From Clostridiales bacterium VE202-21 (GTDB lineage Bacteria; Bacillota; Clostridia; Lachnospirales; Lachnospiraceae), in the NCBI GenBank assembly GCA_000509105.1, contig BAIF02000013.1, forward strand, positions 1-48,590: DNA of 48,590 nucleotides, written 5' to 3'. The position numbers were made by a program, and so were the translations under genes. Below the pieces are notes generated by a model, which searched no databases, had not been told where the DNA came from, and saw nothing but the letters and a program-made list of their open reading frames with translations. Shown here piece by piece: positions 22,895-29,934 of the stretch. Within the stretch, counting starts at the first letter, position 1. Each line of letters opens with the position of its first letter.

Positions 22895-24841
22895 CTACTT
22901 CTTTTTGGTTTTATTTGATTTATTCGTATAAGGATCAAACGCTCTTCCGCTTCCTTTGTAAAAACGGCTGAACATTTCGTAGTATTCCAGACGCAGTACC
23001 TGAATTCCGACGATAAGTCCTTCAAAGCCGCATACAAATAAGTTGCCCAGAACGATTATCACCCAGTTGGGCGATCCGTTTTCAGCTCCTGCCAGGATTA
23101 GGACGACCTCCATAATTGCGGCATGGCTGACGGCGAAGGCACCGATGCGGACAAAGGAGAGCGTATTAGAAAAGTAGCTGAGAAGGGTTTCGAACAATTC
23201 AAAAAATCCCTGAATCAGGAACATCCCCGCACTTTCTTCCATAGCATCCGCCCGCTTCTGAATTTTTCTAGTTATAGGTTCTTTAAATAATATCAGCAGA
23301 AGCGGGATACCGAACATGACAGCCATAAAGACGGCACCCGGAGTCTTATGCCCTGTCATAAACAGCACGATCGTTATCACAACGGAAAGATAAAATACAA
23401 ATCCGGCAAGGCCGTTTGCGTCAAACCAGATATTTTCCAGGTCATGGAATCGTATGGCATTGACAATATGCAGGATCATGGCCGCCAGTATAATCACCAT
23501 ACCAAAGGCCACCGAAACAATAAAAACGGTATTCAGTTTACCGATAAACGGAAGCGTTGTCATATGGTCAATCGGCCGCAGCCATAATGGCTGGATGATG
23601 TCTTCAAATCCGAAGATACTGCCGAACATGAATCCAAAAATAGTAGAGAAAATGCCGGCCGTTGCTATAATACCGGCTAAAGGCGCCTTTCTAAAGTGAT
23701 AGATCAAACTGCCTCCAATGAAAAGCAGAAGTCCTTGTCCCACATCGCCGAACATGATCCCAAATATGAGAGAATAGGTCAGGCCAACGATAATGGTTGG
23801 GTCCATTTCATTATGGGAAGGAAGGCCGTACATCCGGATAAACATCTCAAAAGGCTTGAATATCTTTGGATTCTTCAGTTTGGTGGGCGGTTCTCCGAAA
23901 TAAGTGCTGTGGTCGTCCTCCACAACGACAAAAATCTTGTCGTCGTATCTGGTTTCTTCCAGGAACATCTCGACATCATCGTCGGCCATCCAGCCGCACA
24001 GGATATAATAATCTTGTTTATTATCTTCCATGCGGGCAGCCATTTTCCGTACATCAAAGTTATTGGCCAGCTCTTCCAGCCGGTTCCTGGCTGCGATCAG
24101 CTGAGGGGCGCGTTCGGAAAACATCTCACCGGTTTTCCTGTCCAACGCCTCAATCTCCTGCCCGGAATCGTAGATTTCCCGTACCAGCATGCGGTATTCG
24201 TCCATGGGGGTTCCCTGCAAATCCGAGGGCAGTTCCATCTTCTCAAAATGCAGAGAGCGGAAAACCGCGTCAACTTTCTGGGCTTCTCCGGGTGATACAA
24301 AGTAGGCGCCGTACACATATCTTTCATCCCGTTCTCCTTCGACAAAGATTGCGTCCAGGTCATCCAGCAGGTACTTTTCCATCTTGTGGTAGTACTCTGC
24401 GGGAATCCGGCCGAAACGGTAGGCGATATATTTATAATGCAGTATTTCATCTAGTTCGCAATCCAGTGGTTTAAAGGGAGCAACAATTTGTTGCCTATTA
24501 CGGAGCTCCTCAATCTTGATTTTGAGAGCTTCCTTCTTATCCTGCATTTCCATATAATCACTGTTTGCCATGCGCACAACTTTGAACATCTCTTGCAGGC
24601 TGAGAGATTCATCTGGTTCGACCTCATCCGCATACTGAAGATATCCGGTAAATTGTATGGCCTTGTTTAGGGCATCCCGGTAGGGGTTGATTTCTATAAA
24701 AGGCTTTAGATTATCGACTGTTTTAAGCTCCGAAAGTGCAGATTCCAGCTGAATCTCATATCTGGACAGATAGAGGTCGGTTATACGGTCGATATCATCT
24801 CTTGGACCGGAGATATTGACAAATTTCATTTTCACTATCAT
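22895..24841 (-). CDS. ntpI: V-type ATP synthase subunit I (membrane stator, a-subunit)
   Basis: A 648-aa protein. Residues 1 to about 340 form the cytoplasmic arm with coiled coils that bind the peripheral stalks. The remainder has seven or eight membrane segments starting near MDPTIIVGLTYSLIFGIMFGDVGQGLLL, a region diagnostic of the family. The conserved NTLSFVRIGAFAVSHA segment carries the essential Arg facing the ring. It overlaps the ntpC stop by 4 bases. Confidence 0.96.
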   Translation of the reverse strand: MIVKMKFVNISGPRDDIDRITDLYLSRYEIQLESALSELKTVDNLKPFIEINPYRDALNKAIQFTGYLQYADEVEPDESLSLQEMFKVVRMANSDYMEMQDKKEALKIKIEELRNRQQIVAPFKPLDCELDEILHYKYIAYRFGRIPAEYYHKMEKYLLDDLDAIFVEGERDERYVYGAYFVSPGEAQKVDAVFRSLHFEKMELPSDLQGTPMDEYRMLVREIYDSGQEIEALDRKTGEMFSERAPQLIAARNRLEELANNFDVRKMAARMEDNKQDYYILCGWMADDDVEMFLEETRYDDKIFVVVEDDHSTYFGEPPTKLKNPKIFKPFEMFIRMYGLPSHNEMDPTIIVGLTYSLIFGIMFGDVGQGLLLFIGGSLIYHFRKAPLAGIIATAGIFSTIFGFMFGSIFGFEDIIQPLWLRPIDHMTTLPFIGKLNTVFIVSVAFGMVIILAAMILHIVNAIRFHDLENIWFDANGLAGFVFYLSVVITIVLFMTGHKTPGAVFMAVMFGIPLLLILFKEPITRKIQKRADAMEESAGMFLIQGFFELFETLLSYFSNTLSFVRIGAFAVSHAAIMEVVLILAGAENGSPNWVIIVLGNLFVCGFEGLIVGIQVLRLEYYEMFSRFYKGSGRAFDPYTNKSNKTKKK

Positions 24842-25884
24842 TGAGTTCTACCTCCAACGTACGCTAACGTTTCGCCGGGGGAAAGGCCGTAACGGATACA
24901 TTCCAGGGCGGTTGTCAGCTTTTTAAGCTCTTCTTCTTTCAGGAATAAATACGTATTAACAGTGGCAATAGAATAAGGATTGCGTCTTCTGTCCACAGTA
25001 TACAAGTGATAAAGGCAGTCAGAATACATCTGTTCGATCGTCAGATTCTGTTCAAAATCATAATGCTGTGTATACGAAGTCCTGCGGACTGCCGCATAAA
25101 ACTCTTCTATATTAGAGGCCTCAGCAAGTTCCTTGATAAGCTCTGTGGAGATTTTGTAGTGGATCGGGATTAAAAGGGAATATATGTCGGCAGATGTCAT
25201 CTCATAATACTTTTTAGCCCTGTAGATCCACTGCAGATTTAGAAGGTCTATTTTTGAACCACAGTCCCTGGTGAAGATTTCAAGTTCTTTTTTCTTCAGC
25301 ACTCTTTTTCTGTCCTTCCATAATGTCGTAAAATAGTACAAGTCGAGGGCCAGGTCGTAGTCAAATAAGGTGACGGACTGCGAGTCACGCAGCTTATGAA
25401 GGGGCTCATAATATTCCGTACCCTTTAAATTCCCCACGAGTTCATCTGTTGTTCTTGAGGTGATCAGCTTTTCTATAGAAATTTGTGAATACCTGTCAAA
25501 AAAAGGCTGTTTATAATTCAGGTCAAACGGTTCTGTATAATGGTTAATCACAATTCGGAAACAGTAGTTAATCAGATCGATTTCATATCGCTTTAGATAT
25601 AATTTTAAAAACTTTCTTTGTTCTATGCTGGAGAACCGGTAGATCTTTGAATAGTCCCGATATAAAGAGCGGATCAGAATCTTTTCAATATCACCGCGGT
25701 GAAGATGCTCTTCGTCAAGCTCCTCCAGGACATCTGCGTAAGCGGAATTCTCTTTTAAATAGGTACAGACTTCCGGCACACTGTGGAGGCCGGCGATCTC
25801 TTCAAACTGCTCCGGCTTTAATAGCTTGGCCTCCATGGCGCGGATCTTGGTCACGATACCGCTATAAACTAGTAAATTTCCCAT
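24838..25884 (-). CDS. ntpC: V-type ATP synthase subunit C
   Basis: A 348-aa protein of the V/A subunit C (d) type, made of helical bundles that link the central stalk to the membrane ring. Recognisable parts are the N-terminal YSGIVTKIRAMEAKLLKPEQ and the later TYLFLKEEELKKLTTALECIRYGLSP. It lies 3 bases downstream of the subunit H gene and overlaps ntpI by 4 bases. Confidence 0.93.
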   Translation of the reverse strand: MGNLLVYSGIVTKIRAMEAKLLKPEQFEEIAGLHSVPEVCTYLKENSAYADVLEELDEEHLHRGDIEKILIRSLYRDYSKIYRFSSIEQRKFLKLYLKRYEIDLINYCFRIVINHYTEPFDLNYKQPFFDRYSQISIEKLITSRTTDELVGNLKGTEYYEPLHKLRDSQSVTLFDYDLALDLYYFTTLWKDRKRVLKKKELEIFTRDCGSKIDLLNLQWIYRAKKYYEMTSADIYSLLIPIHYKISTELIKELAEASNIEEFYAAVRRTSYTQHYDFEQNLTIEQMYSDCLYHLYTVDRRRNPYSIATVNTYLFLKEEELKKLTTALECIRYGLSPGETLAYVGGRTQ

Positions 25885-25887
25885 AGG

Positions 25888-26199
25888 CTATACCTCTGTA
25901 ATCCGTTTTAGAATCATCTGGGCATAAAGTGTGTGTTTTTCTTCATATTCTTTTTGCAAAGCCTCGATAGAATTCGTATTGGCGCTGCTCTGGCCGGCAA
26001 GAAGTTCTGCCGTATTGCGTTCTAGTTCATCCCGTATTTTTTTGATTCTGGCCTGCGTCTGTGCCTCCAGATCATCATCAAACCTGCGGCGCACCCCCCG
26101 GAATTCATCATCCAGGACTGCTTTCTGCGCTTCTGCGTGTTCTACGACAGCCGCGGCAGCAGCTTCTATTTCAGATAATTTCTTTACAATAGAGTCCAT
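25888..26199 (-). CDS. V-type ATP synthase peripheral-stalk subunit H/G-like
   Basis: A 103-aa protein that is almost entirely a charged coiled coil, starting MDSIVKKLSEIEAAAAAVVEHAEAQ. It is the first gene of the operon and is positioned like ntpF of Enterococcus hirae. It would pair with subunit E to form the stators. Start at ATG 26199 with GGAGGC upstream. Confidence 0.85.
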   Translation of the reverse strand: MDSIVKKLSEIEAAAAAVVEHAEAQKAVLDDEFRGVRRRFDDDLEAQTQARIKKIRDELERNTAELLAGQSSANTNSIEALQKEYEEKHTLYAQMILKRITEV

Positions 26200-26234
26200 A
26201 GTCTGCCTCCTGTGATTCGTGGTTTGTAGTTGTT

Positions 26235-26265
26235 ATTATAATACACCTTTTTTCAAAAAATGCAA
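26235..26265 (-). promoter_or_regulatory. Probable V-ATPase operon promoter
   Basis: On the minus strand: -35 TTGCAT (26265 to 26260), a 19-base A/T-rich spacer and consensus -10 TATAAT (26240 to 26235). The first start codon is about 36 bases downstream of the -10. Confidence 0.6.
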
Positions 26266-26318
26266 GTTCGGTTAATGTCAAAATTTGTCTAAAAAATGTA
26301 ATGAAATGTTGACTGTTC

Positions 26319-26352
26319 GTTACTGTTTACAGGTTTGTCTGTGAACAGTAAC
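26319..26352. repeat. 14-bp intergenic hairpin
   Basis: GTTACTGTTTACAG (26319 to 26332) pairs with 26339 to 26352 through 14 pairs, one of them G-T, with loop GTTTGT. There is no T-tract, so it is not a normal terminator. It lies between the divergent V-ATPase and trmB promoters. Confidence 0.7.
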
Positions 26353-26541
26353 AACTGCATAAAACGATGAACGGTTACTTCAAATGTGCTTTGACCTTAA
26401 CCTGTCAGCGTAATATTATATTTTTTACAAAAAGAGGATTGATTTTTGGCTGTACTGTATTATACTTACCATAAAAGAAAATAAAAAACCTGGTTTGAGA
26501 GAAGTAAGGGAAAAAGACGAAATAAAAAGGAGCAATCTATT

Positions 26542-27192
26542 ATGAGGTTAAGGAATGTACCACGTGCCGAGGGAACGATACAGAACCATCCGGCTGTGAT
26601 TAAACGCCCGGAGGCACAGAAAGGCTGTTGGCGGCAGGTTTTTGGCAATTCAAAACCCATCCATATTGAGATCGGCATGGGGAAAGGACGTTATCTCTTA
26701 ACGATGGCATCTCTTCATCCGGATGTAAACTTTGTAGGAATTGAAAGATATACAAGCGTTCTGCTTCGGGCCGTAGAAAAGTTTGACACGGAGGAGTTTA
26801 AAATGCTGAAAAACATCCGTTTTGTGTGCATGGATGCCCGGGATGTGGCCGAGGTTTTTGCACACGGTGAGGTGGAGAGGATTTATCTGAATTTTTCTGA
26901 TCCCTGGCCAAAAGCCAGGCATGAAAAACGGCGTCTGACATCCCATGAGTTTCTGGAACGTTATGAACAGATTCTTGTGCCCGGCGGGACGCTGGAGTTC
27001 AAGACAGACAATACGGAACTGTTTAACTTTTCCCTGGAACAGGTGAAGAGTTCGTCATGGACTCTGGAACATTATACATACGACCTGCATCATCACGAGA
27101 TAATGAACGAAGGAAATGTAATGACCGAGTATGAGGAAAAGTTCTCTGCCAGGGGAAATCCCATCAATAAGCTGATTGCGGTAAGAAAATAG
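26542..27192 (+). CDS. trmB: tRNA (guanine-N7-)-methyltransferase
   Basis: A 216-aa methyltransferase that makes m7G46 in tRNA variable loops. The SAM site is IEIGMGKGRYL (about residues 41 to 51), with Glu69 of VGIERYTSV contacting SAM. The family signature FSDPWPKARHEKRRLTSHEFL is complete. Length is normal. It is a single gene with AAAAAGGAG upstream and its own terminator. Confidence 0.97.
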   Translation: MRLRNVPRAEGTIQNHPAVIKRPEAQKGCWRQVFGNSKPIHIEIGMGKGRYLLTMASLHPDVNFVGIERYTSVLLRAVEKFDTEEFKMLKNIRFVCMDARDVAEVFAHGEVERIYLNFSDPWPKARHEKRRLTSHEFLERYEQILVPGGTLEFKTDNTELFNFSLEQVKSSSWTLEHYTYDLHHHEIMNEGNVMTEYEEKFSARGNPINKLIAVRK

Positions 27193-27207
27193 AAAAGTAA
27201 AACCCGA

Positions 27208-27245
27208 GAAGGCACAGTTTTTAGAAAAAGCTGTGTCTTCTTTCA
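27208..27245 (+). terminator. Terminator after trmB
   Basis: GAAGGCACAG (27208 to 27217) pairs with CTGTGTCTTC (27231 to 27240), followed by TTTC. Confidence 0.7.
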
Positions 27246-27315
27246 CATTTCGGCGGATCGTACATATTATAACTGTGAGGAGATGTAAGCCTTACACGGG
27301 CAGTCAGGAGTGGAT

Positions 27316-27459
27316 ATGCGGGGAAGAGGATGGAAGGATTTTATTTGTCGCAAAATGTATTGCAGACCAGACCTGAACCGTAAGTTAATGTGTCTGAAGC
27401 GTTCATTTGACGAAGTATGTGATATTTTGAATAACGGCAGCAAGTGCCGTGGTAAATAA
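27316..27459 (+). CDS. 47-aa cysteine-rich basic protein upstream of thioredoxin
   Basis: An open frame of 47 codons with AGGAG six bases before the ATG. It ends 26 bases before the thioredoxin-like gene. It is basic (many Arg and Lys) and carries five cysteines (positions 11, 16, 26, 36 and 44), a high density for its size. No membrane segment is seen. Its place suggests an operon with the thioredoxin-like gene and possibly a redox or metal role, which is inference. I do not recognise the family. Confidence 0.5.
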   Translation: MRGRGWKDFICRKMYCRPDLNRKLMCLKRSFDEVCDILNNGSKCRGK

Positions 27460-27485
27460 ATTGCAAAGGAATGTAGGTGCTGACA

Positions 27486-27797
27486 ATGAAAATCAGAGTG
27501 ACTGCGAAAAATTACCCACAGGAGGTTCTGAGGTCGGAAACGCCTGTATTAGTCGAGTTTTTTGCTGTTTGGTGTGGGAAATGCGCCATGATGGAGGATG
27601 TTGTGGATGAGATCGCCGAATTATACGACGGCAGGGTCAAAGTATGTCAGATCGAGATTGACGAAAGTGAGACCCTGGCGGCGGAATTTGAGGTTGAAAT
27701 TGTTCCGACATTTGTTGTATTCAAGAACGGAGAGCCGGTATCGGCGGCAAGCGGAGTACTGGCAAAGGAAGTACTGGAAGAGATGATCGGGATGTAG
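27486..27797 (+). CDS. Thioredoxin-like protein
   Basis: A 103-aa protein with the thioredoxin fold. The active site is WCGKC (WCGPC in classical thioredoxins), and the cis-proline loop is EIVPTF. Strand VLVEFFAVWC and helix order are standard. The ATG at 27486 is preferred, with AGGTG upstream; a GTG at 27477 would add three residues. It probably reduces disulfides in the cytoplasm, since no signal peptide is present. No thioredoxin reductase is adjacent. Confidence 0.9.
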   Translation: MKIRVTAKNYPQEVLRSETPVLVEFFAVWCGKCAMMEDVVDEIAELYDGRVKVCQIEIDESETLAAEFEVEIVPTFVVFKNGEPVSAASGVLAKEVLEEMIGM

Positions 27798-28023
27798 GGG
27801 ATTGAGGGGGACGCTTAATGACAGGGATGCCGGGAAGGCGCCGGGGCTATGTATACCGCCGGCTCTTTCCGGCATCCCTGTCGTTAAGCTGGTGTATCCG
27901 GGCGGAAGGAGAGACTGTGTCTGCTGACGGGGACTCCGGACGAGGACGGCTCATGGACTGGCGGGAAGTGAGAAATTTGCTAAAAAATTTGTTGGAAAAA
28001 TTGAAAAAATTAAAAAAAAGTAC
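27798..28023. other. Intergenic region between thioredoxin and tRNA-Lys
   Basis: It holds the long inverted repeat at 27813 to 27889 and then an A/T-rich stretch before the tRNA promoter. An open frame from 27818 crosses the repeat, but has no ribosome site and looks non-coding. Confidence 0.5.
27813..27889. repeat. Long inverted repeat with 21-bp arms
   Basis: The arm at 27813 to 27833 pairs with 27869 to 27889 over 21 bases, with one G-U pair. Inside, GCCGG and CCGGC form a second stem. The whole can fold into one 77-base stem-loop. With no T-tract it is more like a palindromic element than a terminator. Confidence 0.8.
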
Positions 28024-28052
28024 TTGCTTTTTTTTATTTGTTCATATATAAT
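28024..28052 (+). promoter_or_regulatory. Promoter of tRNA-Lys
   Basis: -35 TTGCTT (28024 to 28029), a 17-base spacer and -10 TATAAT (28047 to 28052), about 40 bases before the tRNA. Confidence 0.8.
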
Positions 28053-28097
28053 ACTACTTGCGTCACCTGTTAAAGGTACTGCAAATACAATAGATAA

Positions 28098-28170
28098 GCG
28101 CGATTAGCTCAGTTGGTAGAGCACCTGACTCTTAATCAGGGTGTCCAGGGTTCGAACCCCTGATCGCGCA
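28098..28170 (+). tRNA. tRNA-Lys (anticodon CTT)
   Basis: A 73-base cloverleaf. The acceptor GCGCGAT pairs with ATCGCGC, followed by discriminator A. The anticodon stem CCTGA/TCAGG closes the loop CTCTTAA, which gives anticodon CTT. The D-loop has AGTTGGTAGAG and the T-arm TTCGAAC. CCA is not encoded. It is followed by a weak hairpin and a run of T. Confidence 0.97.
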
Positions 28171-28278
28171 GTTGGAAATCACTGTTTTTGAGAAGTTGGA
28201 GTCTCGGGGACGGTGGTTTTTTTGTATTTTGATTGGGAATATATATGGCGTGGTGGGGTTCGGGAAAAGTATTACATT

Positions 28279-28467
28279 ATGATGGTTTTGGTAGATCTTA
28301 CAGAAAATGAGATTCGGAAATATACGTCTAAAGCAGCCGATGTCACGTTTGATATGGAAATGGACTACGGGATCCGCTTTTCACCGGTTATTGAAAACGA
28401 GGCTCATTTTACCAAATGGGTAGATTCCCTTCCATATTATAAGAATGTGTCAGAGGAGGGGGTATGA
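28279..28467 (+). pseudogene. C-terminal remnant of a nucleotidyltransferase
   Basis: A frame of 62 codons reads like the second half of a minimal (MNT-type) nucleotidyltransferase: VLVDLTENEIRKYTSKAADV, MDYGIRFSPVIENE, then FTKWVDSLPYYKNVSEEGV. The catalytic GSxxxG and DxD part that should come just before VLVDL is missing. The upstream sequence is short and out of frame with any such motif. It lies directly after the tRNA gene, so an insertion or deletion at the tRNA may have cut it. No partner HEPN gene is visible. Confidence 0.6.
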
Positions 28468-28475
28468 TTTATAGA

Positions 28476-28510
28476 GGATAGGCGGCAGATTTACCGCTTA
28501 TCCCTTTTTT
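28476..28510 (+). terminator. Intrinsic terminator
   Basis: GGATAGGCGG (28476 to 28485) pairs with CCGCTTATCC (28494 to 28503), followed by TTTTTT. Confidence 0.85.
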
Positions 28511-28594
28511 AATCCGCATTTCATATGGCTTTAACGTTTCTCTTCTATTATAAGAAGGATAAAATTCTTAGCGGACTGGGAAAGGAACGGGGTT

Positions 28595-29788
28595 ATGGCA
28601 AAGCTAAAACGGGAAGCGGACAAAAAGGTATTAAATAAAAGTGAGGGGAGCTGGATAAAACGGCATCGTGCGGAATGTATTACGATCTTGTTTATTTTAG
28701 GTTTTATGATATCTGTGCTGATATGGAACAGGGGGATACAGGATAAGTACCAGCATTACAACAATACAAACATAACATATGAAAAAGGAATTGTCACGGA
28801 GGTGAAGAATGACGGGCTGACGGTGGATGAGACGGACAGCGGCCGGTATCTGGGCCTGCAGTATGCAAATATCCGGATTCTCAGCGGAAAGTATAAGGGC
28901 AGGATTGTGGAGACAGATAATTATCTGACCGCCTCCAACAATATTTATGTGGAGGCGGGGACCCGGGTTATTGTTTCGCAGGATGAACCGGAGGATACGG
29001 AACCATATTTTGTAATCTATAATTATTACCGCTCCCCGGCTGTCTATGGGATTCTACTTGTGTTCGCGTTTTTTATGATGCTGATCGGGGGCAGGAAAGG
29101 GCTGCGCGCGATCCTGGGGCTGGCGTTTACGCTGTTTGTGATTGTGATGTGGATGATTCCGGTCATTTATCTCGGGTATTCTCCTGTTATGGCTTCGGTT
29201 GCAGCTGTGGTTATTACCACGACCGCCGCATTGCTTCTGCTGAACGGGGCCAGCAAGAAGACATTGGCGGCAATCTGCGGGACCGCGCTGGGAGTGGTTT
29301 TGGTGGGGGTTATTTTCGCTCTGTTTGCGGCTGTGCTGCACGTGTCTGGATACAATACGGATGAGACAGAATTCATGGTTCTGATATCCCAAAATACGCA
29401 CCTGCAGATTGCAGAGGTCCTGTTTGCCGGTGTACTTATTGCATCTCTGGGGGCTGTGATGGACGTGGGAATGTCAATTGCTTCGGCAATATTTGAAGTA
29501 CAGAACGCGAACCCGCAGCTCAGTAGAAGGGAATTGTTCCGGTCCGGTGTTAATATAGGGAAGGACATGATCGGAACTATGAGCAATACGCTGATTCTGG
29601 CTTTTACAGGAAGCGGACTCAGCACACTGCTTGTGCTGACTGGGTATGGGATTAAGTACCATCAGCTGGTCAGTTCTGATTTCCTGGCGATTGAACTTGG
29701 GCAGGGGCTCTCCGGGACAATCGCGGTGATTTTGACGGTGCCGGTTACTTCAGCGGCTGCATCTGTACTGTATAAAAGGACGAAGTAA
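28595..29788 (+). CDS. YibE/F-family membrane protein
   Basis: A 397-aa protein with one N-terminal membrane segment (about 29 to 46), an extracytoplasmic domain of about 110 residues, then seven hydrophobic segments from about residue 150 on. The second half (GVLIASLGAVMDVGMSIASA, GRDMIGTMSNTLILAF-like) is characteristic of YibE/F-like proteins, a multi-span family of unknown transport or signalling role. It is a single gene with AAAGGAACGG before the ATG. The family assignment is my recognition; the function is not known. Confidence 0.88.
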   Translation: MAKLKREADKKVLNKSEGSWIKRHRAECITILFILGFMISVLIWNRGIQDKYQHYNNTNITYEKGIVTEVKNDGLTVDETDSGRYLGLQYANIRILSGKYKGRIVETDNYLTASNNIYVEAGTRVIVSQDEPEDTEPYFVIYNYYRSPAVYGILLVFAFFMMLIGGRKGLRAILGLAFTLFVIVMWMIPVIYLGYSPVMASVAAVVITTTAALLLLNGASKKTLAAICGTALGVVLVGVIFALFAAVLHVSGYNTDETEFMVLISQNTHLQIAEVLFAGVLIASLGAVMDVGMSIASAIFEVQNANPQLSRRELFRSGVNIGKDMIGTMSNTLILAFTGSGLSTLLVLTGYGIKYHQLVSSDFLAIELGQGLSGTIAVILTVPVTSAAASVLYKRTK

Positions 29789-29832
29789 ATGTTAAATAAA
29801 TATACAAAAATTTTATTTTATTATTTGAAAGA

Positions 29833-29872
29833 TTAACAAGGGCTTAACTGCATAATGATGCTCCTCTGATAT
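29833..29872 (+). promoter_or_regulatory. Candidate PhoP box and promoter of the surface phosphoesterase
   Basis: Two direct hexamers TTAACA (29833 to 29838) and TTAACT (29844 to 29849), five bases apart, match the TTAACA-like repeat spacing of Bacillus PhoP boxes. The second can serve as -35, with TGATAT (29867 to 29872) as -10 after 17 bases. Confidence 0.4.
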
Positions 29873-29934
29873 CTACTCTTTATTGTTGATAAGGAGTTCA
29901 GACTAAAAACATATCAGAAGGAGAAAACAGAGAA

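Noticed and set aside
23696..24474. Plus-strand frames of about 200 aa over ntpI
   Set aside because: They are antisense shadows of the V-ATPase stator gene, which has clear family features.
27818..28051. 77-aa frame after the thioredoxin gene
   Set aside because: It runs through the long inverted repeat, lacks a ribosome site and ends in low-complexity Lys/Leu.
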